Below, piece after piece: positions 1-13,164 of a stretch of DNA of 64,000 nt. Source of the stretch: Scatophagus argus. Its lineage: Eukaryota > Chordata > Actinopteri > Scatophagidae. The DNA is taken from NCBI RefSeq assembly GCF_020382885.2, contig NC_058506.1, positions 9,154,318 through 9,218,317 on the forward strand, given 5' to 3'. The notes under the pieces were generated by a model. It had not been told where the DNA came from, ran no database searches, and saw only the letters and a list, made by a program, of their open reading frames with translations. Both the position numbers and the translations under genes were made by a program. Each line of letters starts with the position of its first letter. The first letter of the stretch is position 1.

Positions 1-358
1 TGCGGCGCAGATGATTGGCCAAGCGGGAGGAGGGGGAAGGAGCAGCTCTGCCGGAGAGTGAAGTTGGAGAGGGAAGGGGGTGGGGGTGCATGTAGAGAGA
101 GGCGGGGGGACTGCTTTACCGCAGTATCACTGGATTTCTGCACCACTCATCAAAACTCTGCGGCATGCAGACAAGAGCTGGGGGGGAGGGTTACAGTTAC
201 TAGGTCTGTGCTGGGTGTAGGATCGCTACCTCTTACTGTCACCATCCATCCTGCAGTTATTAGATAGGCTACAGTGGTGTTCAAACTTTAATTTCTCTTC
301 ATTTGTCCGTCTGTTAACCTTTAACTGGCTCTCCTCTCACCGTAGCCACAAAGGTACA

Positions 359-405
<47 letters not shown>

Positions 406-476
406 TGTTTCAACCCGGCGTGTGTTGCTTTCGGGCGCGTTCATTAGAGGCTTGGGCTCCAAACTTGTATGACAAA
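1..476 (+). promoter_or_regulatory. 5' flank and 5' UTR of the atp1b2-like gene
   Basis: This GC-rich, purine-biased stretch lies directly upstream of the first coding exon. It has an inverted CCAAT box (ATTGG) near position 14 and a long TC microsatellite at 364-400, about 75 bases before the start codon. I see no clear TATA box, so the transcription start cannot be placed. The first ATGs in this stretch open only a short unrelated reading frame (58-267) with no family resemblance, so I treat the region as promoter plus leader. Confidence 0.5.
364..400. repeat. (TC)n microsatellite in the atp1b2 leader
   Basis: An uninterrupted TC dinucleotide run lies shortly before the atp1b2 start codon, in the presumed 5' UTR or proximal promoter. 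Such tracts vary in length between individuals. Confidence 0.95.
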
Positions 477-3400
477 ATGGCAAAGGATGGAGAAAAAGGC
501 GAGTGGAGGGAATTTATATGGAACCCGAGGACGAGGGAGTTTCTGGGTAGGACGGCGAGCAGCTGGGGTAAGTACTGACCATCTACAGCAATGCAGCAAA
601 CACGGTCCCTGGGCTCTGTAACAGGTCGCTGTCAGAACCTTTCCTAAAGGTTCAACGTGGTGTTTCTGGAGAGGACTCCATCCGAAATGATACTAATCTT
701 AGCCTGAAAAAAGCTGATTCTGAGATGCCCACTACAGTCTGGTGCTGAAATGTGAATGCGGCACCGTTCCTGTGGAAGCCGGCGAAAAAAAAATTATTTA
801 TTAATTTATGGCTCTGCTTTCCCTGCGCAATGCGCTCAACATAAGGGTGGAGGCATATGCTCTTATTTTACATTTGAATTAGCCAGAGTACTGCAGCATT
901 GCTGAAACAGGTTCCGCTCTGTTTCAAAGTGCATATCATCAGCTCATCTCTGTGGTCCATCCTTTGCCTAGTCTCTTTAATTAGCTGAAGCCTGTATTCT
1001 GCTGCAGAGAGGACTTTTTTAAGGGAGATGGGCTGATGAAGTTAAATAGAAATAGGTTTGTATGCCTGCAGCTTTATCTAATGAGCGTTCACCGTGATGT
1101 CATTCATTTTCAGGCATTTTTTTTCACCCTGGAGATTTTGAGGGAAGATCCAAACCCAGCCTCTGTGTAACATGGCAGTATTGCCATGCACCTTTCCCCT
1201 TTCTGCCACTCATCCAGCGTGTAACTATTTCAAAGATTCATGCAATGATAGGACACATATGGCTCTGTTCTAATGACATTGGAGCGCTTTAATCTGGGTA
1301 AAGCCGAGGGCCAAATGCTATTTGTATCGCCCCCAACCTGGCCCCTCCCAGTGAGTGTAACTCAGTGAGGGATTTAATCCTAATCTAATGACTTCATTGG
1401 CTGATGGGGAAGGTATCAATTCACCTAGGATCCAGCAAAGTAAATCACTTTCAGGAACTTGGATTATTTTTGGTCTTTTCACCAGGAACATGAGCTCAGT
1501 GGCTCAGAGTGTTAGTGGCTGTAATAATGCTGAAAATGATGTTACTTGCAGCAGTATTCTGGTGATTGTGTTACATGAATGGATGTTGTACTGTTAGTGC
1601 AGAGCCGGGAGTTACTGAATGTAGCTTCCTTTGCTAGAATCCTCCTGCAGTGTATGACTTAATCCAGATCAGTGTGTCCCAGGTGCTTTAAGGTCTGGTG
1701 CCCTTTTTAAGCTGGGCTCTCTAAAGCTTGTTAATTAGGCTATTTCTGTGGTTTGTCACTACATGTAGGTCTGCTAAACTTGGCATTTCACCTTAGCACT
1801 TTCTCACTCCTAGTGATGCATACGCTGTATGTACTGTGCCTCCACTTCTACAGGCTTGTTTTACAGGCTTTATTGACAATACATCCATCCATCCATTTTT
1901 ATATTATCTCAACGTGCACTAAGAAAACACCCTAGTCTGGTTCCTAGTCTCTTTAAAAAGCAAATTTGTACGCTTATAATCATGCAGTATAATGTACATT
2001 CAGAGCATCAGATCAAAGGCCTCTTTGAGGATGAAACACAGAACGCTTCCTTGTGTGTTCTTCTTTGTGTGCAGAGCTGTAATGATATGGAAATAACCCT
2101 GACAAAGTAGAGCAGTCCTGCAATTTTGATGTTACATTGCCACCAGCTGACACCAGGCAAACATGGTCAAACAACTACCTCTCTTTAAAATAGGACTAAT
2201 TAAGTGTTCTGCATCTCCCACTTCCAAAAAACAACAAAGGACACTGACTGAAACTAGGAAAAGAACCTCAGAGGGCCTAATAGGAAACAAAACCATGATG
2301 CTGGTCCTGGTGTAAGATTGCGGTCCATATGCAAGACAATAAATGTTTTGATTAAAAGAACTAGAGCTTGGGGCTATTCGTTTTTTCCCCAGAGCATTTT
2401 TGAATTCGGAGGTCTGCTTGACTGCCAATTCACAAAGCAATCGAGCTGCATGTCCTACTAATTAATTCTGAATGAAGAGAGCCACCTCCTGCCATTATTA
2501 CTGAAGAAAGAAGAGGCTGCTGGACCAACCCGCTCCGGCCTTTTGTTCTTTGCTTTCAACTGCCGTCTGAAAACAAACCCAGGTTGAAAGAGAGCTGCTT
2601 CACTGTCCATCATCAGTCTGGACTGAGAGGGCAGACTGTAAACCCAACACCCTCTTTGCCAGGGGGGAAAACACCCTGCCTGCACACTCGACCTCATATG
2701 CACGTGTGCACATCCAGTCTCCCTGGCGTGGTGTCATATTTGTGGTTAGCATAACAACCCTTCTGGATGACAGAGAAAAACACTTTAACACTATGTTTTG
2801 TCGCATCTCATCTCTGATGCCTCCCTTGCTGTAGTGCCTCCGGCTTGGTCCGAGGCCCGGAGAGCTGACTTTGTATATATTTAATGACTCAGCTTGGGTC
2901 TTTTCCATGCGACAGACTGGATGCTCTATGCCGTCTTACTCAGCCATTTATTCATTTCATCTCGGACTACAACAATTCTAGGAACTATTAGATGAAACAC
3001 ATGCACTCACACCTGTATTCAAAAGCTCTAAATCTCCAAAATAGGCCTCTGTAATTGCCCCCCATGGAGCAGCTTCCCCTTGACATTTTGTCATGGATTT
3101 CCGTAAGCCCGACAGTGTGGGGAGGCAGATGCAGCGCTGAGCACTGCTGACAGAGTGAAAGAGCTGCATGCTGGGGGCCATCCAGCAGAGGCACAGGGTC
3201 AGGGCACTCAGTTGCTACCCGATGCTGGCCTCAGGTGTTGATGCTTAAAATGAGGGATGTGTCATAGAAAATGCTATTTATGCTTTCGTGCTCTCTATGT
3301 AGACAGGAATGCCCAAGATGGGACCAAACAGCTGCTTCACAAGTGTTTTATAATGCAAAGTAGGAACAGCACGTCACCGGGGTTATTGGGTTGACCGATG

Positions 3401-6400
3401 TTGCTTTCAGTAACATCTGTGCAATGAATAAAATGCAGCAATGCACATTTTTTCATTTTAATGTTAATCGATTAGTCAAAAAAATGAAAATTAATAAGCA
3501 GCAGTTTTGATTTTAATGAATTTGTTGCCATTTATCAAGCAAATCTTTCAGACATTCACACTGGTCCAGTTATAAAGGTTTCCTGCTTTTTTTTTTGGTG
3601 AATATAATATCTTTTGTGTTTGGACTGTTGATTGGATAGAAGAAGCACCTTGAGCGTCACTATTTTCTGACAAACCCTGAATGCTATAAAAAAAATAATA
3701 AGAGAAATAATCATTAGTTACAGCTTTACTTTCTGTCAGATGTAATATTATCACTATGGTCTTCTTACACTCTTAATGAAATAGACCTACTTTATGATGG
3801 CCTGTAATCTCCTGACCCTGTGGCCCTGTCTCCAGGGGGTCCTTGTCCTCCCTCCTCCTGTATCCTCCTCTGTCATCATTTCTCACCCTCTGCGGACAGT
3901 GCAACTCTAGAGACCGGTCATTCAATCCTGGTTTAATTCTTGCAGTTTCAGGCTTGTGGAGGCAGAATACAAGAGTGTGAGAAAAGCAACCATGCAGTTT
4001 ATGTTTTGGACATTAATTGATAAAAAGTAATCACATTTTCTTATCTAAAATGAGAGGCAGATGTTGCAGATGAATGAAGCGCCTCTAATTAATGAAGATT
4101 AACTGGCCTCCTGTGAACATGTTTGGTCGCTCAGTGACCACACAGATACAACACAACAACATAACAGCTGCAGCATTTTATTAAGTCTGATTCCATTATC
4201 AATTCAAATACAAGATTATGCATGATTGTGTTTGTGCATTACGGTAATAATGAAATGGACTTCACTTACATGAAGTCGCAGATGTTAGTCTAATGCAGCC
4301 TTCATGCATAAATTAAAAGCCTTCCATTGTAATGCACAGACATCAGATCATAGAGGTCTGCAGAGGACAAAAATGGGTGAAAATCTCATTTGTTTTTCTA
4401 TAATGCACATGAAATTAGTGAAGGCTCATGTGTCTTTTGATCAAGTAACACATAAATGCAGGCCGCATGCCATTATGTTTGGAGTAGAGCTGAAAACCTC
4501 TCCTCAATGTATCTGCGTTTTTGATCAGATCTGATCATAAGGGAAGGGGTGCTGCTTGCTGTTGTTGCTGTGGAAAAACATAAAATAAAAATTGTTTGCA
4601 TGTGTAATCCTTAGTATTCTCAATTAATTGTTATTTCAATATATTGCCCTTTTGTTTCTAGAAAGGCCCATTTAAAAGTAGAACTGAAGCTAATTAAATT
4701 TGATCAAAGTTAAAGTGAAGGCTGAAATCTGAAGGCTGCAGATAGGAATACAGACTTTAAACCTAATATATTAATTTATTGTGAATGCATCTTAATTTAG
4801 AATGAACCCATGATGTGTGAGATACATTTTTAACATGTTTTTCAGTAAAGCATCTGTAGAGTGTCAAGTGGAATAATAAATATATGCTTCATACAGTATA
4901 TTGCATTTGTGCAGCATTATGAGCTGTGGCTTTGCGGCTACTTTTTTCCTCCAGAATAAGGCACAAGTTTAAAGTGCCCAATGTACAGAAGGAATAAGCT
5001 CTGTTAAACTGAATAATTTGACTTATGTGACTCAGTTTCTGCATGATATTGCGTATGGTTGATACAGCTCTCTTCTCTCTTTGTCTGCAGGTCTTATTCT
5101 TCTCTTCTATGTAGTTTTCTACATCTTCCTGGCAGGCCTGTTTGCACTCACCATGTATGTCATGCTGCAGACCTTGGATGAGCACAAACCAACCTGGCAG
5201 GACCGGCTCTCCACACCCGGTGCAGTAACTAATGAGGCAAACTGTGCGAATACAGGTCACATTTCGTGTCGCGGTGTCTTGAACTCCCTGCTTTCCCTCT
5301 GTCTCTCACAGGCATGGTGATTAGACCCAAAGCAGATGAGACCTTTGAGATTGTCTATAACACTCAGAACACTGAGAGCTGGGACATGTACGCTCAGGCC
5401 CTGGACAAGTTCCTGGGACGTAAGTCTGACTCTCTTTTACAGTGACTCAAAAAAAAGTTAATGCTGTGGATTATTCAGTGATCGAGAATGAATTCTTTTT
5501 ATCTAATAAGAGTTCATTCCTTTACAGTCAGCGAGTAGGGGATTGCGTTGAGGCAGAATTTTGGATGAGTCATAAGCCTTTACAAAGACAATAACCGCCA
5601 CTTCTTCCCCGCAGCCTACAACGACTCCGTACAGGCCCAGAAAAATGATGAGTGCACCCCAGACCAGTACTTCCTGCAGGCGGACAGCGGGGAGGTGAAG
5701 AACAATCCGAAGCGCTCCTGTCAGTTCAACCGCACCTTTCTGCAAGATTGCTCTGGCATCCGTGACCGTTACTATGGATACCAAGAGGGCAAGCCATGCA
5801 TCATCATCAAGCTGAATCGGGTATAAATGAGAAAGAGGGATGGGAAAGGGATGGTGTTGCTAGGAGACATGGAGTAACTAAGAAAATGAAACTGGAAAGA
5901 GTCTCTCTCCAAATTATGTATTTGTGCTTGTTTCCTAACAACCATTCATCCGATCGACTTCACACTTGGCAGGTGTTAACTCTTGAGTGCTGCATGACAT
6001 ATTTTTTAGCAGTGCATTACCACTGCCAGGAGTACACACAGGGTAGTGTATTGAGAGGGCACCGCTGCTGACTGTCTCACCACCAAACGGCATGTTGGAC
6101 AACCATGGTGCTAAGACAATCCAGCTGCACTTACACTGGGGCTGCAAGGAACTGTTGGACAGCATTGTCCATCCTGGGAAGGTTCAGTGTGTCCTATGTT
6201 ACTGGGGATAAGAAAGGAAGCAGTGAAGGACCCTTCCTTGGCATTTTTTGACCATCTCTTATTCTGTCTGCTCCTTAGATACTTCCATATCTCTTTCAGA
6301 AAAGATATTCACAAAAACACTGTGCAGCCTATGCGTCCATTCTGCCATTTTGTTAAACTGAAACATGTCAAGCATCAGCATCGTAACTTTTGGAATGAAC

Positions 6401-7613
6401 CCTGTTGTACCTTGAAATAGCCTTGTCCCGAATAGCCAGCAGTCAGTGGATTATCTCACATTCGCTATTAAGTTGAAAGCTATTTTTCCTTGGAATGCCA
6501 ATCCTGAACTGAGTATGAAGTTGCTTAAAGTTTTGAAGAAAGCTGCCGTTTCTAAACAGGCACAATTGCACTCATAAGTGAAATGGGATTGAGACTGGAG
6601 ATGTGTTTTGTTTCTTTCTCACCAGGTGATTGGGATGCTGCCAGGAAAGGATGGACAGGCTCCGTATGTCACCTGTGGCGCAAAGGTAATCCCTTGTTTC
6701 CTTTCATGCTGAAAGACGTAATGTAACAATTTGGATTTCAGCCCATTCACAGCTATTGTGTAACACTCTCGTCTGCAGTATGCCACCTGTCACTCATCGC
6801 CATTCCCTTTTATGTCTGTGTTTGTATTATTTTATCATATCTGTGTCGCATGTCACTTTGTCATTTACACCACTTTTGTTGTTGGTCTCCTCTTTGTTTT
6901 CCCCATTATGTTTCATTAATTTGCCCACTCAGAGATACAAAGTTGGCAAAGATGAATGGGTAAGAACTAGGCAAAATCTGTGTTTTTAGACTTTAGGTTA
7001 CGTTTGAACATGCATAGCACTGGTGTAGATTGTAGTTACGTGTATATATGTGTCAATATTAGGTGTTTTGCAGTAGTGAGAATATTGGGAAATAAGATTT
7101 AAAGAAAGAAAAGACATTAATGCAACTCGCCTCCTCCTCTCCTACAGTATGGTATATGAAGTGATTTTTAGCCTGTAACTGATCGAGTTTTTTCGCCCCC
7201 TTCAGAAAGAAGACTCTGACAAAATTGGAGATTTGCAGTACTTCCCTCCAAATGGCACTTTCAACCTTATGTACTACCCTTACTATGGCAAGAAAGCTCA
7301 GGTAAGACTGTGTTGTAAATCCAGTGTGACTTCATTTGGTAAACATTGCTGTTAATATCCAATCAGCTTGTGTAATGCATTTACAGGCAGTTTGTTAAAG
7401 ATGTACACTGACCCCTGTGTTTAAAGATGTCCTTGATTTTTGCAGGTGAACTACTCTCAGCCTTTGGTTGCTGTCAAGTTTCTTAACATTACTGCCAATG
7501 AGGATGTCAACGTCGAGTGCAAGATCAACGCCAACAACATTCCCATTGGAAGTGATAGAGACAAGTTTGCTGGACGAGTGTCTTTCAAGCTGAGGATCAA
7601 CACAAACAAATAG
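477..7613 (+). CDS. atp1b2: Na+/K+-ATPase beta subunit, beta-2 type (7 exons)
   Basis: Glycosylated beta subunit of the plasma-membrane sodium pump; the family helps the alpha subunit fold, reach the surface and bind K+. Exons: 477-567, 5091-5219, 5312-5419, 5615-5820, 6626-6685, 7206-7301, 7446-7613. All junctions are GT-AG and in phase, giving 285 aa. The short cytoplasmic N-terminus carries a FIWNP motif. One transmembrane helix spans about residues 32-56, with the conserved [11 protein letters not shown] pattern. The ectodomain has exactly six cysteines (123, 145, 155, 171, 195, 255), fitting the family's three disulfides, and sequons at N112, N148, N214, N232 and N244. The C-terminus FKLRIN resembles beta-2 more than beta-1 or beta-3, and human ATP1B2 is also on 17p13. 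Which teleost a/b copy this is cannot be told here. The start is the ATG that opens the family-typical N-terminus. Confidence 0.93.
568..5090 (+). other. Intron 1 of atp1b2 (4.5 kb)
   Basis: The donor GTAAGT follows exon 1 and the acceptor TTTGTCTGCAG precedes exon 2. I found no coding exon, RNA gene or clear transposon inside. The short open frames on both strands show no family resemblance, and there are only A/T-rich stretches and a few CATC repeats near 1882. A long first intron is a usual place for enhancers, but none can be shown from this sequence. Confidence 0.8.
5937..6190. repeat. Possible old interspersed repeat in atp1b2 intron 4
   Basis: The stretch beginning with an ACCATTCATCCGATCGAC-like motif resembles a dispersed repeat I recall from fish genomes. 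It is diverged, and I cannot define its ends or class. It has no coding content. Confidence 0.25.
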
Positions 7614-8346
7614 GTTGACCTTTTCCTCTCCTGAAAACCACTGTCTTCATTTTCTGCAACATTGCACATACACAGAAACAAATCTCAGTATTCACACCCT
7701 TTGTAGGATTTGTTTACAGCCCCCAGATTTTTGGGGAAAATGTTTGTCTAGTCATGTGATGAGGTGAGGCAAGAATTAAAGGGTGGTAATCCTGTCATTA
7801 TTTCTGTCTGTGAGCTTTGGGACAAATTCTTTTCTGTAAATTAGTTTGAGGTGACGTCTATTTATACTGCATGACAAACTAGGGGACATAAAGGATGTGA
7901 ACATGTGTTTTCAAGGATCAGCAACTTTACCACATTATTGCTGCCCCCCCTCTTGCTGCCTCCTTATAGAGTATCCCTCTATATATGAATATACACAAAT
8001 TACAATACAAAATGTGTATATCTACAGTATTTATACGGTATCATAACCTTATATCAGTACGTCTGTTTTGTTGCACTTAAAAGAATAATCCAACAGACTT
8101 GCAGAGATGAAGCCATTTTGCATGTGTGTATTGTCTTCAGTGTGCTAAGAGGGCTGGACGTCCCCGTGTCCCACCCCTCTGCTAAGTGTGAAATAAGGTT
8201 GAGTTAAAGCACTGACCACCAGGAGGGAACACACTGTAATCTACTAAACCTCATGCACAGCAAGCGTGTGTCTCACACACAGCACACAGAAAGAGAGGCA
8301 TTTCCAACGGTAGAGGTCAAAACCTTTAAGAGTGTGTGTCCTTGTG

Positions 8347-8365
8347 TATGTGTGTGTGTGTGTGT
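8347..8365. repeat. (TG)n microsatellite
   Basis: A short, nearly pure TG run flanked by imperfect TG-rich sequence (about 8331-8370), in the presumed atp1b2 3' UTR. Confidence 0.9.
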
Positions 8366-9127
8366 TTGTGTCCCATTTCATACTGTAGGTCGGGAAGTTG
8401 CATGCAATGTGCAATATTCATTAAGTGGCGTACATTATGAATGCTTGAGTCCGTTCTTCAGATCAGGAGACTTCTAGTTAATGATTATTGTTCGGAACCG
8501 TTTGATTTTCACGCTGGTTGTTCGATCTGAGATGACCTCGAAAAACAGATGTGATTCTCACTTGGGATGCCAAATTAATGATGACAGGAAACAGCAACAT
8601 TAGTCACGTTTGAGATGTCACCTTGGGATGACAAGAACATGCTGGTGGCTTAACAAACCTTTACCATCCAGGTTCCCTAACAACCATGTGAATATCAAAT
8701 GAAGTCAGCAAAAACGATCCTCCTGCTGTGCAGTGACGTTACACACTCACATTTTGTTCCTAAAGTTAAACCAACAGACATTTTCTTGTTTCTCGATTTG
8801 TAAGTAAGTGAAACATAAATATTTAGAGGGTTTTTTTGTGTGTATTGCATCTATTTCATGTATCAGAAATAGATGCCTTTGTCATATTTTGTATTGATTT
8901 GCACTGGACGTGTGTTTTTTTTCTTTTTTTGTGAGGCAGAGTTTAATTAACTATTGTACATTTTTGGAGGAAAAGGATGTACACAGTTTGTTTCATCCAC
9001 ACCTGTAATCATCCTCTAAAATATTCATCCAGGGTATCAAAATGTATAGTTTACATATTCTTTAGAGTCTTGAATATGAGAGTTTTTAGTTCATTAGAGT
9101 TTTGTTTTTTTAGGCCTGTAGGAAATG

Positions 9128-9133
9128 AATAAA
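9128..9133 (+). terminator. Candidate polyadenylation signal of atp1b2
   Basis: A canonical AATAAA lies about 1.5 kb after the atp1b2 stop codon. A T-rich stretch follows from about 9182, a plausible downstream element. An alternative AATAAA is at 9977-9982. Confidence 0.4.
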
Positions 9134-9150
9134 ACTTGCTTCCTCGACCA

Positions 9151-12100
9151 CATAGACAAAGAAGATATTTTGTCATTAGATTTGTTTTTTTTTTGGTTGT
9201 TGTTGTAGTATTCTACACTGAATCAGTCTGAAGGCAAAGTCATCACAATAACTAGAGAACCAGTTTGAACAGCCAACCGTTTGAGAAAAAGCAAAATCAT
9301 AGTTTAGGACTGAATTTGGTGCTGGAGCTGTTTCCTTAACGTGCATTCATTGTGCTGAAATTGTAAGAAACACCTGCAAATATTAGCTAATCTGTGGAGT
9401 CTTTTCAACTCAGGCATATTATTTTGGCACAGCTTCAAAACTGTACCAGTGCGACTGTGGTCCTGCCTTGTCATCACGGCAAATGTGGAACACAAGCATC
9501 TGTTCACTCACATCAAGGTCTGGCTCGATTCCACCGCTCAGTTTCTCTCAGAGCAATGTGTTTCTCAGTATGCTCACAAATATCTCACACCGGTCTAAAT
9601 AGGATGTCTGAGGCAGTTAGACCTTATGTGAATATCTGATTTATATCCAAGGGGTTAATTCATAGTGAAGGATTTGCTCCAACAACTTCAATCTACTGAC
9701 CAGTTCACATGCATTTCACCTCTGGTATTCCTGCAACAGTCACTTAATTTCACTGTAATCTCTTAATCTGGGGCTAATCCAGAGCAGGCACGCTGAACTT
9801 CTTTACCCTACTTTGTTGCTCCTCCTCCTCCTTCTTGTGTCAAACGCCTGATTCACTTTCAATGTGCTAAAAATGGATTAAGCAACGCTCATTCATTTCT
9901 CTTTTTTTTTCTCCACATTCAAACCTATTTCTCATTATTAAATCGGTTGAAGCCCTTTTAAATTGCAACAGAGCTAAATAAAATGTGTCCCCTCATCACA
10001 TACTTAGACATTTCTCCCATCTTACTCATGTGCATGTGAAGATTAGTTCTTCAACCAAAGATCTTCATGACAGTTTAAATATTCATTTTTATTTGTGCCG
10101 CATTGACACATCCTCAGGAGCAGATCTCAGTAAGGATCTCATGCTGAACACCCTGTGTTATTAAGAGGCCTACTCTTATGTAATAGTAATACGCACAAAG
10201 GGAACATGTTTCACTACCATGTAACAGTGCCTCCTGGTGGACAGACAGTGTTGCTCCCCCAGTGTCAGAATGTTTTTTTCCTCTTATCTCCATTTATCAG
10301 TATTTTTGTTTGTTTGTTTTTGTTTTCTTGTCCTGTGATAATTTGGAGATGTCCTCAAAAAGCAATATATTTATTTCTGTGGCTGTGTGACATATTTATT
10401 GGAAAGGCTGTAACAAAATCAGTGTAACATGTATCATCGAGAGCGAGGAAGATGAAAAAAATGTGCAGATAATTGCAGTCAGGCAATTTTGCCAGTGTGC
10501 ATTGTCATGATGGAAGTTTTGTTTATAAAAGACTATTTTTATTGCTATTTTGTTGTGAAGAGGAGAGAATATATAAGCTTGGATTGTATCATGTCATGGG
10601 AACTATCTGGTAGGATTTCCTAAATTTATTCAGCAATTGGCAAAATGACAGTAGCTTGGTTGGGGAATTTTTTTTTTTTCAATGTAGAAACATTTTTAGT
10701 CTTTGTTTGAGTCCTTTCTATTTTCGTAAACTGAGCTTGTTACGCTTGCAGTGAAAGTTCTCTGAACACTGCGGTCTGTTGTATCAGACTTAAGCCTTTA
10801 AAGGGAACCTGATAGTGCAGTGAATACATCTGAATGAGCAGGGCTTTCAGAGGACTTTCAAGCACAAAAACGTTAGGAAAGATTTCAAAACAAAACTACA
10901 ACGGGGCCCAACACAAATGTCCGAGAGAGTCAACTGTTCACGTTTCGGATCAGAAATAATTAACAAACCTCGTTACTCCCGCCTAACCTCCTCGTTAAGT
11001 CGTGCTGTTGCCTAAGACCGTGGTGCGAGGATAGTTCAAGAAAGAAATCCGTGGAATTTGTTAAGAGACTCTCCCAAAAGGATGATAATTCTTTTCTGGA
11101 TCTTTATTTTATGCTCTTACTGTATGCATATTTTTGCTCATGTTTACTGCAAACCAAGATAGAGAAATAAATAAATGTCATGTAAGGGAACTCAGACTCG
11201 CACCTCATTTTTGCCTCTGCCTCACTTTTAGCGTTTGGTGTCATCATATGTTGAGAGAAGGGATTTAGTGTTCTTGGGCACCGTACTAGTGTTGATCCAT
11301 TACCCAAGAGACCTTGTGAATGGAGTCAAATGTAGTACAGCCTTTGTAGAGGACAGGAAAAGAAGCCAGCCAGGTTCAAAAGTAGCATGAGGTGGATATA
11401 ATCTAATGTAATCTCATTCTCTGTAATCCTCACAGCCTACAGCACCAGCGGGCACCATTGTTAGCCTATGTACACATATCATGCCATGACAGTCTTACAT
11501 TCTTATGTGTGAAGTTTATTTGTGACTGTCAAGAGGAAGTAAGTGCATAGTGGAAATACCAGCAACACATCATCCTCCCTAACATATCAAAGTTCACAGA
11601 TTAATGCCTTGACTGGTGTCTGGTAACACAGAACACTTGTGCTTTCTCAGAATCATTGAATCTCCTAAGCACAGAAATGTGTGGATGCTGTTTAATGTTG
11701 GACTTTTCTTTTTTCTTCTTCGTTGCTTTAATACAATCTGCTGTCAGCTACTTGACAAGATTACAGCTGAAGCGTGCTTCCGCTTACTGACCTTCAAGCA
11801 GCTCCTGTTCCCTCCCTGACTTCAGGCTCTGTCCCTATCTCTCCTTTCTTCTCTGTCTCCTCCTCAGAAAGAGACAGCACAGTGCAGGAAAAGAGAGAAA
11901 GCCAGGATTACACAGCATTAGAGGTGCTTGTGGTTTTAAAATAGTCTGATAAAGAGATGTGCCGGTGTCTGATACTTGCACATGCTAGTCTCTCTGTTAC
12001 ACACACATTCAATATATCATAATAGTGAATAATCTGTAACCCTTTGTGACTAATGATTAAGCCATAACATCTAATATGTTCTTACAGACAAAGTGGTATT

Positions 12101-13164
12101 ATGAAGGAAAAAGGCTTTGCATTTGAAACTGAAAACCTGTTTTTTTCTATAAAATGTATCCAGGTAATAGTGTCACACAGAGCATATGATACCAGAGATG
12201 ATGTGAGGGAAGTGAACCTCTGCTGTATGGTGGGTAACGTTACACAGTTCAGTGACATTCAAATGTCAGAGTTCTCACATTACTGGCCCTGACTACGTCA
12301 ACAAATATAACAGGATTCTCTTTTTTTTCAATACTGATATTTAATCATTCTGAACAAGATACAAAAACTTTCAGTGTAAAATTGAGAAACTATTACTCCA
12401 CACTGCTGTTACTGTGACGGACCATTTTGTCCTTTGTTAAGCACATGATTGATTTCTTTTCTTTTTTTTTTGTGAAATACCTCTTCAGTTTGGATAGTTT
12501 GGTCCAGCTCAGATTTCAGAACAAGGCATACAATGTGTCTGCACCCAGACAGTTTTGAGGTAGCACACTACATCATGAAACACTAACTGCAAATAAAATT
12601 TTCAATAGAATTTTGAGTGTAAAAAAATTATAACAATCACACGTTTTTGGCACAAAAACACGAACTGAGCAATCTGATGCAATCCATTACAAAATAAACA
12701 CTCTACAGTGTCAAGGACATTATATGCATCACTAATACTGTGTTCACTGCAGGGTTGTTGTTGTAATGGATTACTTTAGATGTTTGGTGTTCATGTTATT
12801 GTGTCCACCAGTTTAAATAATTCACAGTCTGTGTTCAGTCAGCCTAAATGCATTATCAGCTGCCTTATAAATGCTTCTAAGGTGATGACAAGTCAGGGCA
12901 TGAGCTCATAAAACTTGAACAGCAATGCCCACAGCTTGAAAGCAAACTGACTTTCTATATTAGTTGATTGTTGACACAGCACTTTGGTCGGGAGCAAAAC
13001 TATGGCACAGGTCAACCCTGAAATCACGTCCACTCATGTTTCCTTGAGTTTACATTTTGTTTGTACCTCAACATTTTGGTGGTATCATGCCAGAATATCA
13101 CGAGGACAGTACAAAACAGGGTAAAACAGTAGAGGCTGCATGTCCAATCTGATTGTCTTCTTTT
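9151..13164. other. Intergenic region between convergent atp1b2 and gltpd2
   Basis: I see no coding exon, RNA gene or defined repeat here. It must contain the 3' UTR of gltpd2, which is read leftward from 13164, but I could not pick a polyadenylation site on the minus strand with confidence. Open frames in this stretch are short and resemble nothing I know. Confidence 0.6.

Larger units (their letters stand above)
7614..9150 (+). other. Probable 3' UTR of atp1b2
   Basis: Non-coding sequence follows the TAG stop. An AATAAA hexamer at 9128-9133 is a reasonable end point, and a second lies at 9977-9982. A (TG)n tract lies near 8347-8365. Without transcript data the true 3' end is uncertain. Confidence 0.45.
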